A stretch of DNA of 64,000 bases from Argopecten irradians (Eukaryota > Mollusca > Bivalvia > Pectinida > Pectinidae), in contig NC_091134.1 of the NCBI RefSeq assembly GCF_041381155.1, positions 33,919,540 through 33,983,539 of the forward strand, read 5' to 3'. Made by a program: the position numbers and the translations under genes. Positions 45,720-58,120 of this stretch are shown piece by piece; within the stretch, counting starts at the first letter, position 1; every line of letters starts with the position of its first letter. The notes beneath the pieces were generated by a model. The model was not told the DNA's origin. It searched no databases and saw only the letters and a program-made list of their open reading frames with translations.

Positions 45720-47260
45720 AAGTCACCTGAGATGAAGTCTCAAGTGACCTTTTCTAATCGCCTTTTGTCCATTGTCGTCGGTCGTATGTCCGTAAACATT
45801 CATTTACATTTTCGACTTCTTCTCAAAAACCGCTGAAGCAAATTCAATGAAATTTTGCAAAAACATTCTGAGGCATAAGGCCAATCAAAATTGTGAATTA
45901 TATGGTCCCCATTCCCCTGGGGGCTGTGAGAGGGGCCAAAAGGGGTAAAATTGACTATAATTCCAAAAATCTTCTTCTCCACTCACAGATGTGATGGAAT
46001 CAAATACTCTTCACAGATAGAAAGGTCTAAAGGTCCTTTACAAAAATTGTGAATTATATGACCCTGGGGTCTCAGGTTTCCCCTTCGGGAGGGGGTTAAG
46101 TTTACTATAGTTTATATAGGGAAAACACATTTTTGAGCATTATTTGGTCATTTGTAAAAGGAAATGAGTCAAATGTTGTCAGAATTATCCCTATGAAATG
46201 GCCATTGAATCCTATTAACAAATTCTCCATGACTGACTCCCAGGGGCCTTAGGGGTGGGGCCAAAAGGGGTCAAATAAGCAAAAAACTTTAAAATCTTCT
46301 TCTGAAATTCTGGAACTGGTAGAATCAAATACTCTTCATAGATTGGAAGGTCTTAAGGCCCTTTACAAAAATTGTGAATTTCATGGCCCTGGGATCTCAG
46401 ATTTTCCCCTGGGGAGGAGGTCAAATTTACTATAGTTTATATAGGAAAAACACATTTATGAACATTATTTGCTTATTTTTCATAGGAAATTAGTCAAACT
46501 GGGTTAGAATTATTAGTCTGAGATAGCATTTTATCGTCATATCCATATTGGTCCTGGCTGACCCCCAGTGGCCTTAGGGGCGGGGCCAAAAAGGATCAAA
46601 TAGGCTATAACTTAAAAATCTTCTTCTGAATTCATAGATTTGATGGAACCAAATACTCTTTATAGATTGGAAGGTCTTAAGGCCCTTTACAAAAATTGTG
46701 AATTTCATGGCCCTGGGATCTCAGATTTTCCCTTGAGGAGGGGGTCAAATTTACTACAGTTTATATAGGAAAAACACATTTATGAACATTATTTGCTTAG
46801 TTTTAATAGGAAATGAGTCAAACTGGGTTAGAATTATTAGCCTGACATAGCATTTTAACACCATATCCATATTGGTCCTGGCTGACCCCCAGGGACCAGA
46901 GGGGCGGGGTCAAAATGGCTAAAATTTCAAAAATCTTCTTCTGAATTCACAGGTTTGATGGAACCAAATAATCTCCATAGATTAAAAAGTGAAATTTATA
47001 AAATCACTGACACTGAATGGCTTCTAGTTTGGTTTTGCTGTTTAACGTTAGCAAAGCAAATTGGAATTTTAAGCATAAGGTTTGGTAACATAATACACTA
47101 ACTATCAAAATGAAAAACAAAAATAAAAATTCTAATACGAAAGTTCAACTTTATAGTTTATTTTAATTCGTAAATAATTTTTATAGATTTCAACCAACTT
47201 TGCAATGCTCTTTCTGTAGCAGCACTCAGGTGACCGTCAAGGCCTCTTGGGCCTCTTGTT
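45720..47260. mobile_element. non-autonomous element with ~285-bp internal repeats, inserted in the ~58-bp repeat
   Basis: Left end AAGTCACCTGAGATGAAGTC..TCAAGTGACC forms a hairpin. Near the right end CTCAGGTGACC (47225-47235) is its inverse, then a tail GGCCTCTTGGGCCTCTTGTT. Internally about three degenerate ~285-bp units carry GGTCTTAAGGCCCTTTACAA, AATTGTGAATTTCATGGCCC, CTATAGTTTATATAGG and GGGGCGGGGCCAAAA. The flanks join to the exact ~58-bp unit (GAGATTTTT then GTGTCATGCTG), so the borders are known to within a base or two and no long target duplication is present. No ORF. It looks Helitron-like. Confidence 0.7.
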
Positions 47261-48008
47261 GTGTCATGCTGTAACGTAAAACAGCGTGACACATTTTCAT
47301 TTTAAGAGATTTTTGTGTCATTATGTTATGTACAAAATATCGTGACACATTTACTTTACTAGAGATTTTTGTGTCATGCTGTTTGCTGTACAAATTATCG
47401 GTACACATTTACTTTACTAGATATTTTTGTGTCATGCTGTTTACTGTACAAATTATCGGTACACATTTACTTTACTAGAGATTTTTGTGTCATACATTTT
47501 ACTGTACAAATTATCGGTACACATTTACTTTACTAGAGATTTTTGTGTCATGCTGTTTACTGTACAAATTATCGGTACACATTTACTTTACTAGAGATTT
47601 TTGTGTCATACATTTTACTGTACAATTTATCGGTACACATTTACTTTACTAGAGAGTTTTGTGTCATACATTTTACTGTACAATTTATCGGTACACATTT
47701 ACTTTACTAGAGAGTTTTTGTGTCATGCTGTTTACTGTACAAATTATCGGTACACATTTACTTTACTAGATATTTTTGTGTCATGCTGTTTACTGTACAA
47801 ATTATCGGTACACATTTACTTTACTAGAGATTTTTGTGTCATGCTGTTTACTGTACAAATTATCGGTACACATTTACTTTACTAGAGATTTTTGTGTCAT
47901 GCTGTTTACTGTACAAATTATCGGTACACATTTACTTTACTAGAGATTTTTGTGTCATAGTATTGCTGTTTAACAGCGCGACACATTTACTTTACTATAT
48001 ATTTGTGT
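47261..48008 (+). repeat. ~58-bp tandem repeat, right block, about 13 copies
   Basis: Unit: AGAGATTTTTGTGTCATGCT, GTTTACTGTACAAATTATCG, GTACACATTTACTTTACT. The first two copies differ (CGTGACACATTT) and are closer to the left inverted block. The middle copies are nearly identical, which implies recent expansion. The open frames here (repeats of FTLLEIFVSCC and YRYT) come from the repeat and have no gene context. Confidence 0.93.
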
Positions 48009-51000
48009 CAGGCTGCTATCGGCCATCTTATAAAAGAGAGGTAAAGGGGCAAAGAGAAACCCTTTATTGAATCATATAGTAATTCCTAAGCCGCTGTCAG
48101 TCAGTCAAAATGGGCTCCTGTGGTGGTATCTGATACCCAGCAGTGAATGGGGTTAAGGGAATGGGGGAAAGGGAACCACTTAGAGTGTTTCTTCTAAACA
48201 CAGTGAGCATTTGATCAGCTGATCTCCACAGCCGGTTAGAACTGGAGTTGGCCTGCCATGTGACACTGGGATTACCAGAGTCTAGAGCCAACCCACGGTG
48301 TGGCTAGGAGAGCCCTAAGGTTATAGATCAGGTGAGGACTATAGCAGAAAATCATTTGGATTAAACACCAGCACCCAGTTCCATTGATAGCACCCAGTCC
48401 ATGTGATTCTGTGTGGAGACCAGTGATCTGATAAGAGAGTCGGGCTCTGTGTTGAGCTGAACACTTACTCTACCCCTGTTATACTGCCTGTAGTACAGGC
48501 AGCTGTGGGATCTACTTAGTGAGGAGTTCTAACAACATCTCATTTGTTGATTCTGTTGGAAGCTAAATTTCTGCAGGTAGGTGATGAAAAAACATCCTTA
48601 AATGTATCAATGGAAATGTTATGTATTGTTTATGCTAGACACAAGAGAATGAATGGGATGTGATTGTTGAATGTACACATAAACTGGAAACTCTTTGTAT
48701 TGGAAATGTTGTAACCTGAAAACTTGTGGTAAATACAGGGATAGAAGTTTTAGTTTGTCTCTGATGGGAAACAAAGAGTCATTGGTTTTGTTGTAATGAT
48801 GTGGTGTAAAGAATGTGCCTGATGTCCTTGTTTGAATGATACAGTAATTGCTTTACAAGGAATAGATAATGATGAATTCTGATGATTTGAAAGAAAAGTT
48901 CCTTATGGTGAAACTTTAATCATACACTTTGTTGTTTAGACCATACAATTAATTGGTTTATAAAAAGACAACTAGTTGTTTTCATGTTCGCGATGGTAGC
49001 TCATATCAGAATGTACTATCAAAATCTTCAAATCGCTAAGAAATATTTTTAAAACTTAAAAAAGTAAATCTGTTGAATTTCAAGAAAAATAATTAACATA
49101 AAATCCAAAAATATTAATTTACATGTGAATTCACAACATTCATCTATGAAATATGAAAAAAATACCAATTTTATGAAAAGCAAAATCATTCTTTTAAGAA
49201 CTGTTGAAAATTGTATTAGACTCAGATGAGGTTTTTTATAAGTCACTATCAAATGATCAATGAATACCAGAATCAGAATATGTTTTAAACAGAATTCTTT
49301 TGGTAACCCCTGTACTAAAACTAGACAATTACATCAATATTTTACAATGTCTTTCTAGGGAAGACTGTTGGAGTTATTCGTGCCGTTAAAATCGATCAGA
49401 TATAGCAGATTTTTTTTTTATCTCTAAATCACTAAATCTCTTAAATTTTACATTTTCCCATTGTGTTCTGGGTACAAAATGAAAGCAAAATGCCTCAATT
49501 AGATCATACAGTTCATGTACTTGTGTTGTAAAAATTCAAAGTTTGGAGTTTTGGAGGGATGGTCCTCATACAGTTCCTGTATTTGTGTTGTAAAATCCTA
49601 AGTTTGGTGTTTTGGAGGAATGCATGGTCCTCTATTACTGACTATTACTAAAGGAAATTCGAGTTTTGGATGAAGGAAAGCATAGAATTTTCTACATGAT
49701 TTAATTCATTGTTAGAATTTCAACTGTCTTGAGTCAATAATGTACTTGGTTGTAAAGTGAACTCTGTAGCAAACCATTCACCAGGTTGTGGCTATATCAG
49801 ACAGTGTAGCTGGAACAGAAGCACGGCCAATTTACAGTAACAGACCTAATTGTTACTAATTGCTGTTTGCCAGTGTGATGTTTATGGAACAAATTTGTCT
49901 TTATTTACTCATTTAAATGCTGATATTTCATGTTGGCGTGGCCTTTGTTGCCATCTGTGAAATCAATAGATGAAATGATAAATGTTTGTGGTGGCGACCC
50001 TATCGGTACTAGGACTATGGCTTTGTGGGAAAGTTCTGATGGCCCTATAGGGAGGATAGGCTGGCCAATTTCTATAGAAATTTTCTTGTAAAGATAGGCT
50101 ACATGTGGTTGATGGGTATTTAAGGTGGCACAAAGTTATGGCAGTTCTGGGAAAATGACTGAAAAGAATTGTGTATTTATGACTGGCTGTTCTTGCCTTA
50201 TTGAATTTACATGCATATCCTGGGTTCTCAATTACATGTCCCGAGTTTGTAATCTCTTGCTACAAACTGTACATTAAACTTTTTGTTGTGGTAGCTTTTA
50301 ATGTTCCTGCTAAACTCACAAGGTTTTACAAATGCATTTCGTGTTTGGGTTCTTTTCAACATTTTAAAGCAGGTGGTTCACTCACAGTACCCGTATTTTG
50401 AAAGTACAAAATGTATACACTAGCTGTATTTCAATACAGGCTTGAAATCCTAAAGGCTTTAAAATTAAATTTGATAATAGCCAACTTCTTTTTTGCCAAC
50501 ATCATGAAAAACTGGCAATAACCATGCCTATCAAAATTCATTTTAAATCTCTGTTCAGTGTACTTCAAAATTAATACAGGGGTATATATTTTGATATTTT
50601 TAAATTAACAATTAGAGAATATGTGCATTACATGTATTAATCCTCCAATATAAAGATGATATTTTTTGCTTTATATTATATACCAGTAATTATATATTTA
50701 ATTGTATATCAAAATAAGGGGAGATAATATCATATTAGAAGGGGAGGTAATCTAGCATTTTACTTCTCATCACAAAGTCATTGTGTCAACTGTCTTGTGG
50801 CCAGAATACATAGATACATGTATCTACATCAGAATTTTATCATCATCAGTAATTAGTGACAATTACCAAGTATTTCCTGCTGACCATGAATAAACATGAT
50901 TTCGGTATAATGGTGTGGTCATTAGCACTTATTAATACATTGGACATATTTGACCGACAGCCTGATTGATGAGGCTGTAACCACTCGAGGCTATAGCTTA

Positions 51001-53528
51001 TAGATCACAAATATTGGAGACACACATTGATTAGGCCAGAGGCTGATCAACTAGAGGAACTCTCAGTCATTATCTCCTTTACATGCCATTAACTCTAAAA
51101 CTTCATCACATTTGAACATGAATTTTCTGACCTGCGATTTGATCTAAACTGGCTGTTGGCTCATAGCAATGTTGCTTGATAGCAATTTTTTTTAAACATG
51201 AGCAGTTATTTCTAGTCTGAAATTTATGAATATCCATGAGACCAATATTTAACCTATTTGCAGTTTTCATATCACACAGATATGACTCAAAGACAAAATT
51301 AAAGTGTAGTTTAATTATTTTGTTGTCAAATAAGTATTATTTTTAACACTCAGGTCTTTTTGATAGTTTTGCTTTAAGATTTGATTTGATTTTTTTATTC
51401 AGCATTCTTTATTTCTAGTGATACTGATGATAAATGTTATCATTAGACTCTGTGCCATAGTAGATAATCTGATGACCATTAGCGGTCTGCTGTAAATATA
51501 ATGACCTGTCTACTAGTCCCTTAGTGCTTCATTTTATTGATTCTCTCCTGTTTGACCAGTGACTGACCAGTAAACTTACTAACACTGCAGATGAAGAAAG
51601 CCAATATATTGAGTAATCTGACACCTATAGACAACCAAAGTGGTTCATACATTTGTAGCCTGAGGTATGTGGTCAGTTCTCGTCAAGTCCTTTTCTTGCT
51701 TTCTGAGATGGTAACTGACCATGATGTGGCCATTGTTACCTATGTAGACAGTACCAGTCACTTCTAAAGTCTGGCTATATCCATGGATAGTCAGTGGTCA
51801 GTGATGTTAACATGGTTCTCTCTTGTTTTCTGAGGCGGAAACTGGTCTAATATGCCTATTGTTATATTTGTAGATAGTACTTGTAGTGGTCACTTCTTGG
51901 TCTGGTCTTTATATCCATGTCATTGGTCATTTATTTTTGAAATTTTGTTGACAGGGCTGTTGTTACTTATGTTGTTAGTACTGGTTATCTTTAGACCTAG
52001 TCCAATCCATGTTGATGGTTGTCATGGCATTCTTTATAATGTTCCATTCTTGCTTTCAGAGGGGGAAACTGATGTTTAATGCAGCTATATTTTATTCCAT
52101 GTATACTGAAGATAATAATGGTCACTACAAGATGTGGCCCTATCATGGTCATTATATTGGTCCTGGTGTGGCTATTTTTGTATACATTCAAACCTGTCAG
52201 TAAAGAACATCCGAAGGACCAAAAAAAAAGCCAAGTAGTCTGTATGTTTACACATGTTAAATCATACTGAAATTGGTGATTAAGACCTTAAAGAAAGTGG
52301 TCCAATTTAGCAGGTGGTCTTTATACAGAGGTGTTTGCATTAGAACTAGTCACTCTGGATCTGACCCTATCAATATGTATGTTGATGGTCAGCTCTTGTA
52401 AGTACATGTGTAGATTAATGGTTATATTACATGGACCTGTCAAGTCGACAGGAGTATCTCAACCCTAGTGAATATTTTTGACGGTTCCCTAGCAACCACA
52501 GGATATCCCTGTGAAGTATGGAAGAAAGTACTGGTCACCTTCAGTTCTCTCCATTATAATGGCCAGTCCTGGTATTCTTGAACTAATTGAGATGGGGGCT
52601 ATGGTGATATATAGGTTGTTACGCCTGGTCTTGTCAATAGATCAATAGTTTTGGTCTAGTTTTGTTCGTTATGTGGAAAAACAATCGTGTGAATCCTGTG
52701 ACCTACCACTGCCTGATCATAGGTGAAAATGAAACCTTGTGACTTAATCACATAGAAAAGTACTTCTTAACCTTTAAGCATCTCTTCAGCTTCTGCAACT
52801 AAAGGTCAAAATTTGTCTTTTTCTGAAATCCCAAAAGAGGGAAGGTGATATTTTGAACAGCATTAATCCAATGGAGACCTTTGATTGGAAGGCGTACATC
52901 ATGCTGTAATGGTACTGGTAGTAGTTTCCATAAAACTTAACCTTTGATACACATCTTTTTTTGTGGTGTGTTTTGTGGCACTTAATTTCCCCCAATTTCC
53001 ATTGTGACAAATAAAAAGACGTTGTCAGCAATAAATTACAACAGCATAAGGGTATGTTTAATTTGTTACCCTGACGTTCAGTATGAATCACCTTGAAAAT
53101 TGTCAAGTTTTGCAGGGTATTTACATGAAGTGTGAAATTTATGGCTGAAAACCTCCCTAGTGTATTCAAGTATTATATATAACAAGGTATTAGCTGAATG
53201 CAGGAGATTTTACTAAACAATTTTGATACAAATCTACATCCCCCGGTATACTGTACCTTAACTTCACCTGTCGTAGGATCACATGATAAATCAATTGGAA
53301 TGTTTATTTTGTCTATGGTAAGATTGTCAGAAAATTCAGACTTATAATTAATAAGGACTTCCTGGTAGATCCCAGTAAACAGACATTACAAGGCAGTTTT
53401 ACTCTGCCAGGCCTCCAAGTTTCTACCTCAGGGGTACATGCGCCATATTTACAAACATCTGAGGACTCAATGTCTCTCAATTACCGATCTGTAAACAGCT
53501 ATAAGGCCATTTATCAGTGAAATCTCCT
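48009..53528. other. intergenic or long-intron sequence, no coding exon
   Basis: AT-rich, no gene supported. At 49497-49625 a ~65-bp block (GTGTTGTAAAA..AAGTTTGG.GTTTTGGAGG) is duplicated. At 51666-52420 there are about four highly degenerate ~130-150-bp copies with TTGCTTTCTGAG, GTAACTG, TATATCCATG and GGTCAGTGGTCAGT. The 127-codon minus frame at 52786-53169 has no recognisable motif. Confidence 0.45.
48320..48576 (+). other. possible 5' UTR exon ending in a strong splice donor
   Basis: CTGCAG|GTAGGTGATG at 48571-48586 is a strong donor on plus. The preceding ~250 bp are less AT-rich than the surroundings and include a short hairpin (CTGCCTGTAGTACAGGCAG). It might be the leader of the secreted-protein gene whose first coding exon is at 62610, with a 14-kb intron. 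This is inference from splice signals only. Confidence 0.2.
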
Positions 53529-53795
53529 TAGTGGCCAAGTTGTTAAGGTGTTCAGGCTTATATTCCACTATAGTCTCACTTCTGGATTTCAAGTGGGCTA
53601 GTTGCCAGTTAAAGATTGAAGGTCAGTGGTTTTTCTCCTAGTTCTCTGGCTTTTCTCCTTCTCTTGAACCTGGAATGTGTCCTTATATATAAATGATTCT
53701 GGCTGTTGATACATAAAGCTTTTTTCTACCTAATAAACCTGGCATGTCCTAAAATTATTCTGGCTGCTTATATGCAGAACTAAAACAAACAGTCC
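53529..53795 (+). mobile_element. tRNA-derived SINE, diverged
   Basis: TAGTGGCCAAGTTGTTAAGG is an A-box-like tRNA head. Then GGTCAGTGGTTTTTCTCCTA, TTCTCTGGCTTTTCTCC and TTCTGGCTGTTGATACATAA follow the usual SINE body and tail. A second partial tail copy (CCTGGCATGTCCTAAAATTA) follows to ~53795. Confidence 0.65.
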
Positions 53796-54889
53796 AAAAA
53801 TATAGAGCCACAGACAAATAGCAGTAAATGGGATTAGAGTTGTTAACGCTATGAATTGAAGAAAGGTTTGGCTAGCTGATGAATAGAAACGTGGAGGATA
53901 ATAACAACAGATTGGTGTTGTTTAACTAAGTGGATGCTGGAATGATGGAGGGAGATTAATCAACTCATCACCACAACGAGTCTGTCATGGCCACTTAGAC
54001 TAGGATCGAAAATTTCCTCTCAGATTTTGTATGTCATCTCATTTATTAGATTACCCTGTTTCTGCCAGGACTGATTTCATCTGCTTCACATATTGTGGGA
54101 AATTCATCGGGAAGAGACATGATTAATATTTTGTAACCGTTTAAAGTGGAAATAATTTGTGGTAGAGATAGTGTAATCATGTCTGATATGATGTACTCTG
54201 TCTGTACTTAGTGGCTAGCGGAGAAAATTGGCCAGAGTCTCTGTCAAACACATCTGTAACATAGTAGGGGAGATGTAACAGTTACCCATATATTATATCA
54301 ACCAGGACAGAGGAAAATTAGGTCATATTTAATCTAATTAATCAGGAAGAATTAGTGGTTAGGGGGGTTTAGTTTAGTGTACTAACCCCTGTGTAACTAA
54401 GGTCTCTTGTTATTGTTGAGTTAACCTTTGTAGTTATGGTATCTAGGTAAAAGAATGCCCCAGTACATCATCATACATTTGGTTCCATTTCATTACTTTA
54501 AGTGGTTGCCAGTATTTTTTATTTTAAATCAGAAAAAGAGCCTTTTTGGCTTATATTGATAATCTGGTACGGTTATTGTATACTCTGGAAAATACACTAA
54601 CCATAATTTACTTAACACTGCAAAGATTTGTGACATTTTGATCTCCAGTCTCTAGTATATTAGAAATATCTGTGAAATTTGGCTTTATGATTTTGGCCAC
54701 TACAATAGTGTAAAATTGTCATGATTCTATAAGTTTCAAATTAAAGGGAGATAATCCAATATTGAAATTCTTGAAAGTGTCTCTGGGGCTAGTGGTTGAG
54801 AAAGTTATTTGGCATTATAAAAGTTTAATTATCATTCAAAGATCTGTCAATCTGGTACCTATGATCAGGATTATTAAGTACCCTATAAA

Positions 54890-55122
54890 GGCCTTGAACA
54901 TTACTAAGACATGGAGGGTAAAAGTAGATAATGTGAGGCCTTGAACATTACTCAGACATGGAGGCCAGGGTAAAAGTAGATAATGTAAGGCCTTGAACAT
55001 TACTAAGACATGGAGGGTAAAAGTAGATAATGTAAGGCCTTGAACATTACTAAGACATGGAGGGTAAAAGTAGATAATGTGAGGCCTTGAACATTACTAA
55101 GACATGGAGGGTAAAAGTAGAT
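54890..55122. repeat. 47-bp tandem repeat, five copies
   Basis: GGCCTTGAACATTACTAAGA, CATGGAGGGTAAAAGTAGAT, AATGTGA. The second copy has a 6-bp insertion (GGCCAGGG) and ACTCAGAC. The others are nearly identical. Confidence 0.95.
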
Positions 55123-55870
55123 AAAAGTGACACCTGAACCACTCGGCCACCTTGGCTTAAAATATGACAAAATATCAATTAAAATCTATATGGCACCTTA
55201 ATCTGTGTTGTTACTATGAATTATAGTATTCAGCCCAGCTAACAGAGGTGATTCATCCATTTTTACACAATATTGATGGAGAGAAGATATAGCTGTAGGA
55301 AGTATCATTCTAAGTTTCAGAATTGGCAACCTTCAGCCAAAATACTCAAGTATTTATGTGGTGTCATACTTGTGGTTTTGAAAGCAGATAAACTTCTGAT
55401 ATATGTATGTACTCTGTAACATTGGCTCAGGCATCGTCTCATAGACTCCTTTAAATGTTTCACCTGCAGAGTGCTTTAGATTCATAATGATACGGCTCTC
55501 GATTTTCATTTTGAATTTTATCTAAACTTTAAGGAAATTCAATGTTTTTGTGCTCTTGTCAAACCTTTTTTCAAAACGATCAGAGTCTTGGTGAAAGAAA
55601 TGCTTAGATTTATTTGATTTCAATCTGTGTTCTGCATAAAATCCATGCAAAACCATTTGCCTCCAGACTTTCCTATGTAAAATAACAGACATTCACCTTT
55701 CAAAGAGATCTCTCTGATCACGAAACTTCTTCAGGTATTAGACCTTTAATGTCTTTACAAGCACTTCTCTTACAGTGTTGATTTATGTTTTCACATAAAA
55801 CAGATGCAGTTTGGAATAAAAACCACAAAATCTGGTATGGAGTTTACACAATAAAAGTTTGGATGCTGAA
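55123..55870. other. spacer between the 47-bp and 40-bp arrays
   Basis: AT-rich sequence with no gene, hairpin or repeat that I can see. Confidence 0.5.
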
Positions 55871-58055
55871 CTTTGGGCATATAACTTTGTTCTGACCTGT
55901 TAGATGTACTCTTTGGGCATATAATTTTGTTCTGACCTGTGAGATGTACTCTTTGGGCATATAACTTTGTTCTGACCTGTGAGATGTACTCTTTGGGCAT
56001 ATAACTTTGTTCTGACCTGTGAGATGTACTCTTTGGGTATATAACTTTGTTCTGACCTGTGAGATGTACACTTTGGGTATATAACTTTGTTCTGACCTGT
56101 GAATTGTACACTTTGGGTATATAACTTTGTTCTGACCTGTGAGATGTACTCTTTGGGCATATAACTTTGTTCTGACCTGTGAGATGTACTCTTTGGGTAT
56201 ATAAATTTTTTCTGACCTGTGAGATGTACTCTTTGGGTATATAACTTTGTTCTGACCTGTGACATGTACACTTTGGGTATATAACTTTGTTCTGACCTGT
56301 GACATGTACACTTTGGGTATATAACTTTGTTCTGACCTGTGAATTGTACACTTTGGGTATATAACTTTGTTCTGACCTGTGAATTGTACACTTTGGGTAT
56401 ATAACTTTGTTCTGACCTGTGACATGTACACTTTGGGTATATAACTTTGTTCTGACCTGTGACATGTACACTTTGGGTATATAACTTTGTTCTGACCTGT
56501 GACATGTACACTTTGGGTATATAACTTTGTTCTGACCTGTGACATGTACACTTTGGGTATATAACTTTGTTCTGACCTGTGAATTGTACACTTTGGGACA
56601 TGTACACTTTGGGTATATAACTTTGTTCTGACCTGTGACATGTACACTTTGGGTATATAACTTTGTTCTGACCTGTGACATGTACACTTTGGGTATATAA
56701 CTTTGTTCTGACCTTGACATGTACACTTTGGGATATAACTTTGTTCTGACCTGTGACATGTACACTTTGGGTATATAACTTTGTTCTGACCTGTTGTACA
56801 CTTTGGTACACTTTGTGTGTACACTTTGGGTATATAACTTTGTTCTGACCTGTGACATGTACACTTTGGGTATATAACTTTGTTCTGACCTGTGACATGT
56901 ACACTTTGGGTATATAACTTTGTTCTGACCTGTGACATGTACACTTTGGGTATATAACTTTGTTCTGACCTGTGACATGTACACTTTGGTATAAACTTTG
57001 TTCTGACCTGTGACATGTACACTTTGGGTATATAACTTTGTGTCTGGGACCTGACTGTGACATGTACACTTTGGGTATATAACTTTGTTCTGACCTGTGA
57101 CATGTACACTTTGGGTATATAACTTTGTTCTGACCTGTGACATGTACACTTTGGGTATATAACTTTGTTCTGACCTGTGACATGTACACTTTGGGTATAT
57201 AACTTTGTTCTGACCTGTGACATGTACACTTTGGGTATATAACTTTGTTCTGACCTGTGAATTGTACACTTTGGGTATATAACTTTGTTCTGACCTGTGA
57301 ATTGTACACTTTGGGTATATAACTTTGTTCTGACCTGTGACATGTACACTTTGGGTATATAACTTTGTTCTGACCTGTGACATGTACACTTTGGGTATAT
57401 AACTTTGTTCTGACCTGTGAATTGTACACTTTGGGTATATAACTTTGTTCTGACCTGTGAATTGTACACTTTGGGTATATAACTTTGTTCTGACCTGTGT
57501 ACATGACACTTGGGTATATAACTTGTTCGACTGTGAATGTACACTTTGGGTATATAACTTTGTTCTGACCTGTGACATGACACTTTGGGTATATAACTTT
57601 GTTCTTTGTGGTATATAACTTTGTTCTGACCTGTGACATGTACACTTTGGGTATATAACTTTGTTCTGACCTGTGAATTGTACACTTTGGGTATATAACT
57701 TTGTTCTGACCTGTGACATGTACACTTTGGGTATATAACTTTGTTCTGACCTGTGACATGTACACTTTGGGTATATAACTTTGTTCTGACCTGTGACATG
57801 TACACTTGGTATATAACTTTGTCGACTGTGACATTCCTTGGTATATAACTTTGTTCTGACCTGTGACATGTACACTTTGGGTATATAACTTTGTTCTGAC
57901 CTGTGACATGTACACTTTGGGTATATAACTTTGTTCTGACCTGTGATATGTACACTTTGGGTATATAACTTTGTTCTGACCTGTGACATGTACACTTTGG
58001 GTATATAACTTTGTTCTGACCTGTGAATTGTACTCTTTGGGACTTTGTACTTTGG
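55871..58055. repeat. 40-bp satellite array, about 54 copies, open in all three minus frames
   Basis: Plus unit CTTTGGGTATATAACTTTGT then TCTGACCTGTGACATGTACA. Left-end copies (55871-56170) are a variant with GAGATGTACTCTTTGGGCAT; the rest are mainly GACATGTACA or GAATTGTACA. Because 40 is 1 modulo 3 and the minus-strand unit contains no stop in any phase, all three minus frames stay open for about 700 codons. All give the same cyclic 40-residue repeat (for example VHVTGQNKVIYPKCT, CHRSEQSYIPKVYMS, QVRTKLYTQS). There is no promoter, splice or homology evidence for a protein. Several units at 56700-57060, 57490-57620 and 57800-57840 have ragged small deletions and insertions. Confidence 0.95.
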
Positions 58056-58081
58056 TCATGATGAACATGATTACATTCTTA

Positions 58082-58120
58082 TTAACTTAACCTAAATTTA
58101 ATAAATTTAGGTTAAGTTAA
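58082..58120. repeat. perfect palindrome at the edge of the 40-bp array
   Basis: TTAACTTAACCTAAATTTA, one A, then TAAATTTAGGTTAAGTTAA: 19-bp arms with a one-base centre. Would extrude as a cruciform. It lies ~25 bp beyond the last satellite unit. Confidence 0.95.

Noticed and set aside
47601..48070. Tyr/Phe/Leu-rich plus frames as membrane proteins
   Set aside because: Direct translation of the ~58-bp repeat. Copies in other frames are equally open or closed by chance.
52786..53169. 127-codon minus frame
   Set aside because: No recognisable domain, AT-biased composition and no splice context. A frame of this length is plausible by chance in this much non-coding DNA.
55791..58068. Three overlapping minus-strand frames of 703-734 codons as real giant proteins
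   Set aside because: They are the three registers of one 40-bp satellite. There is no splice, promoter or homology support, so the array is annotated as a repeat and the curiosity reported as a finding.
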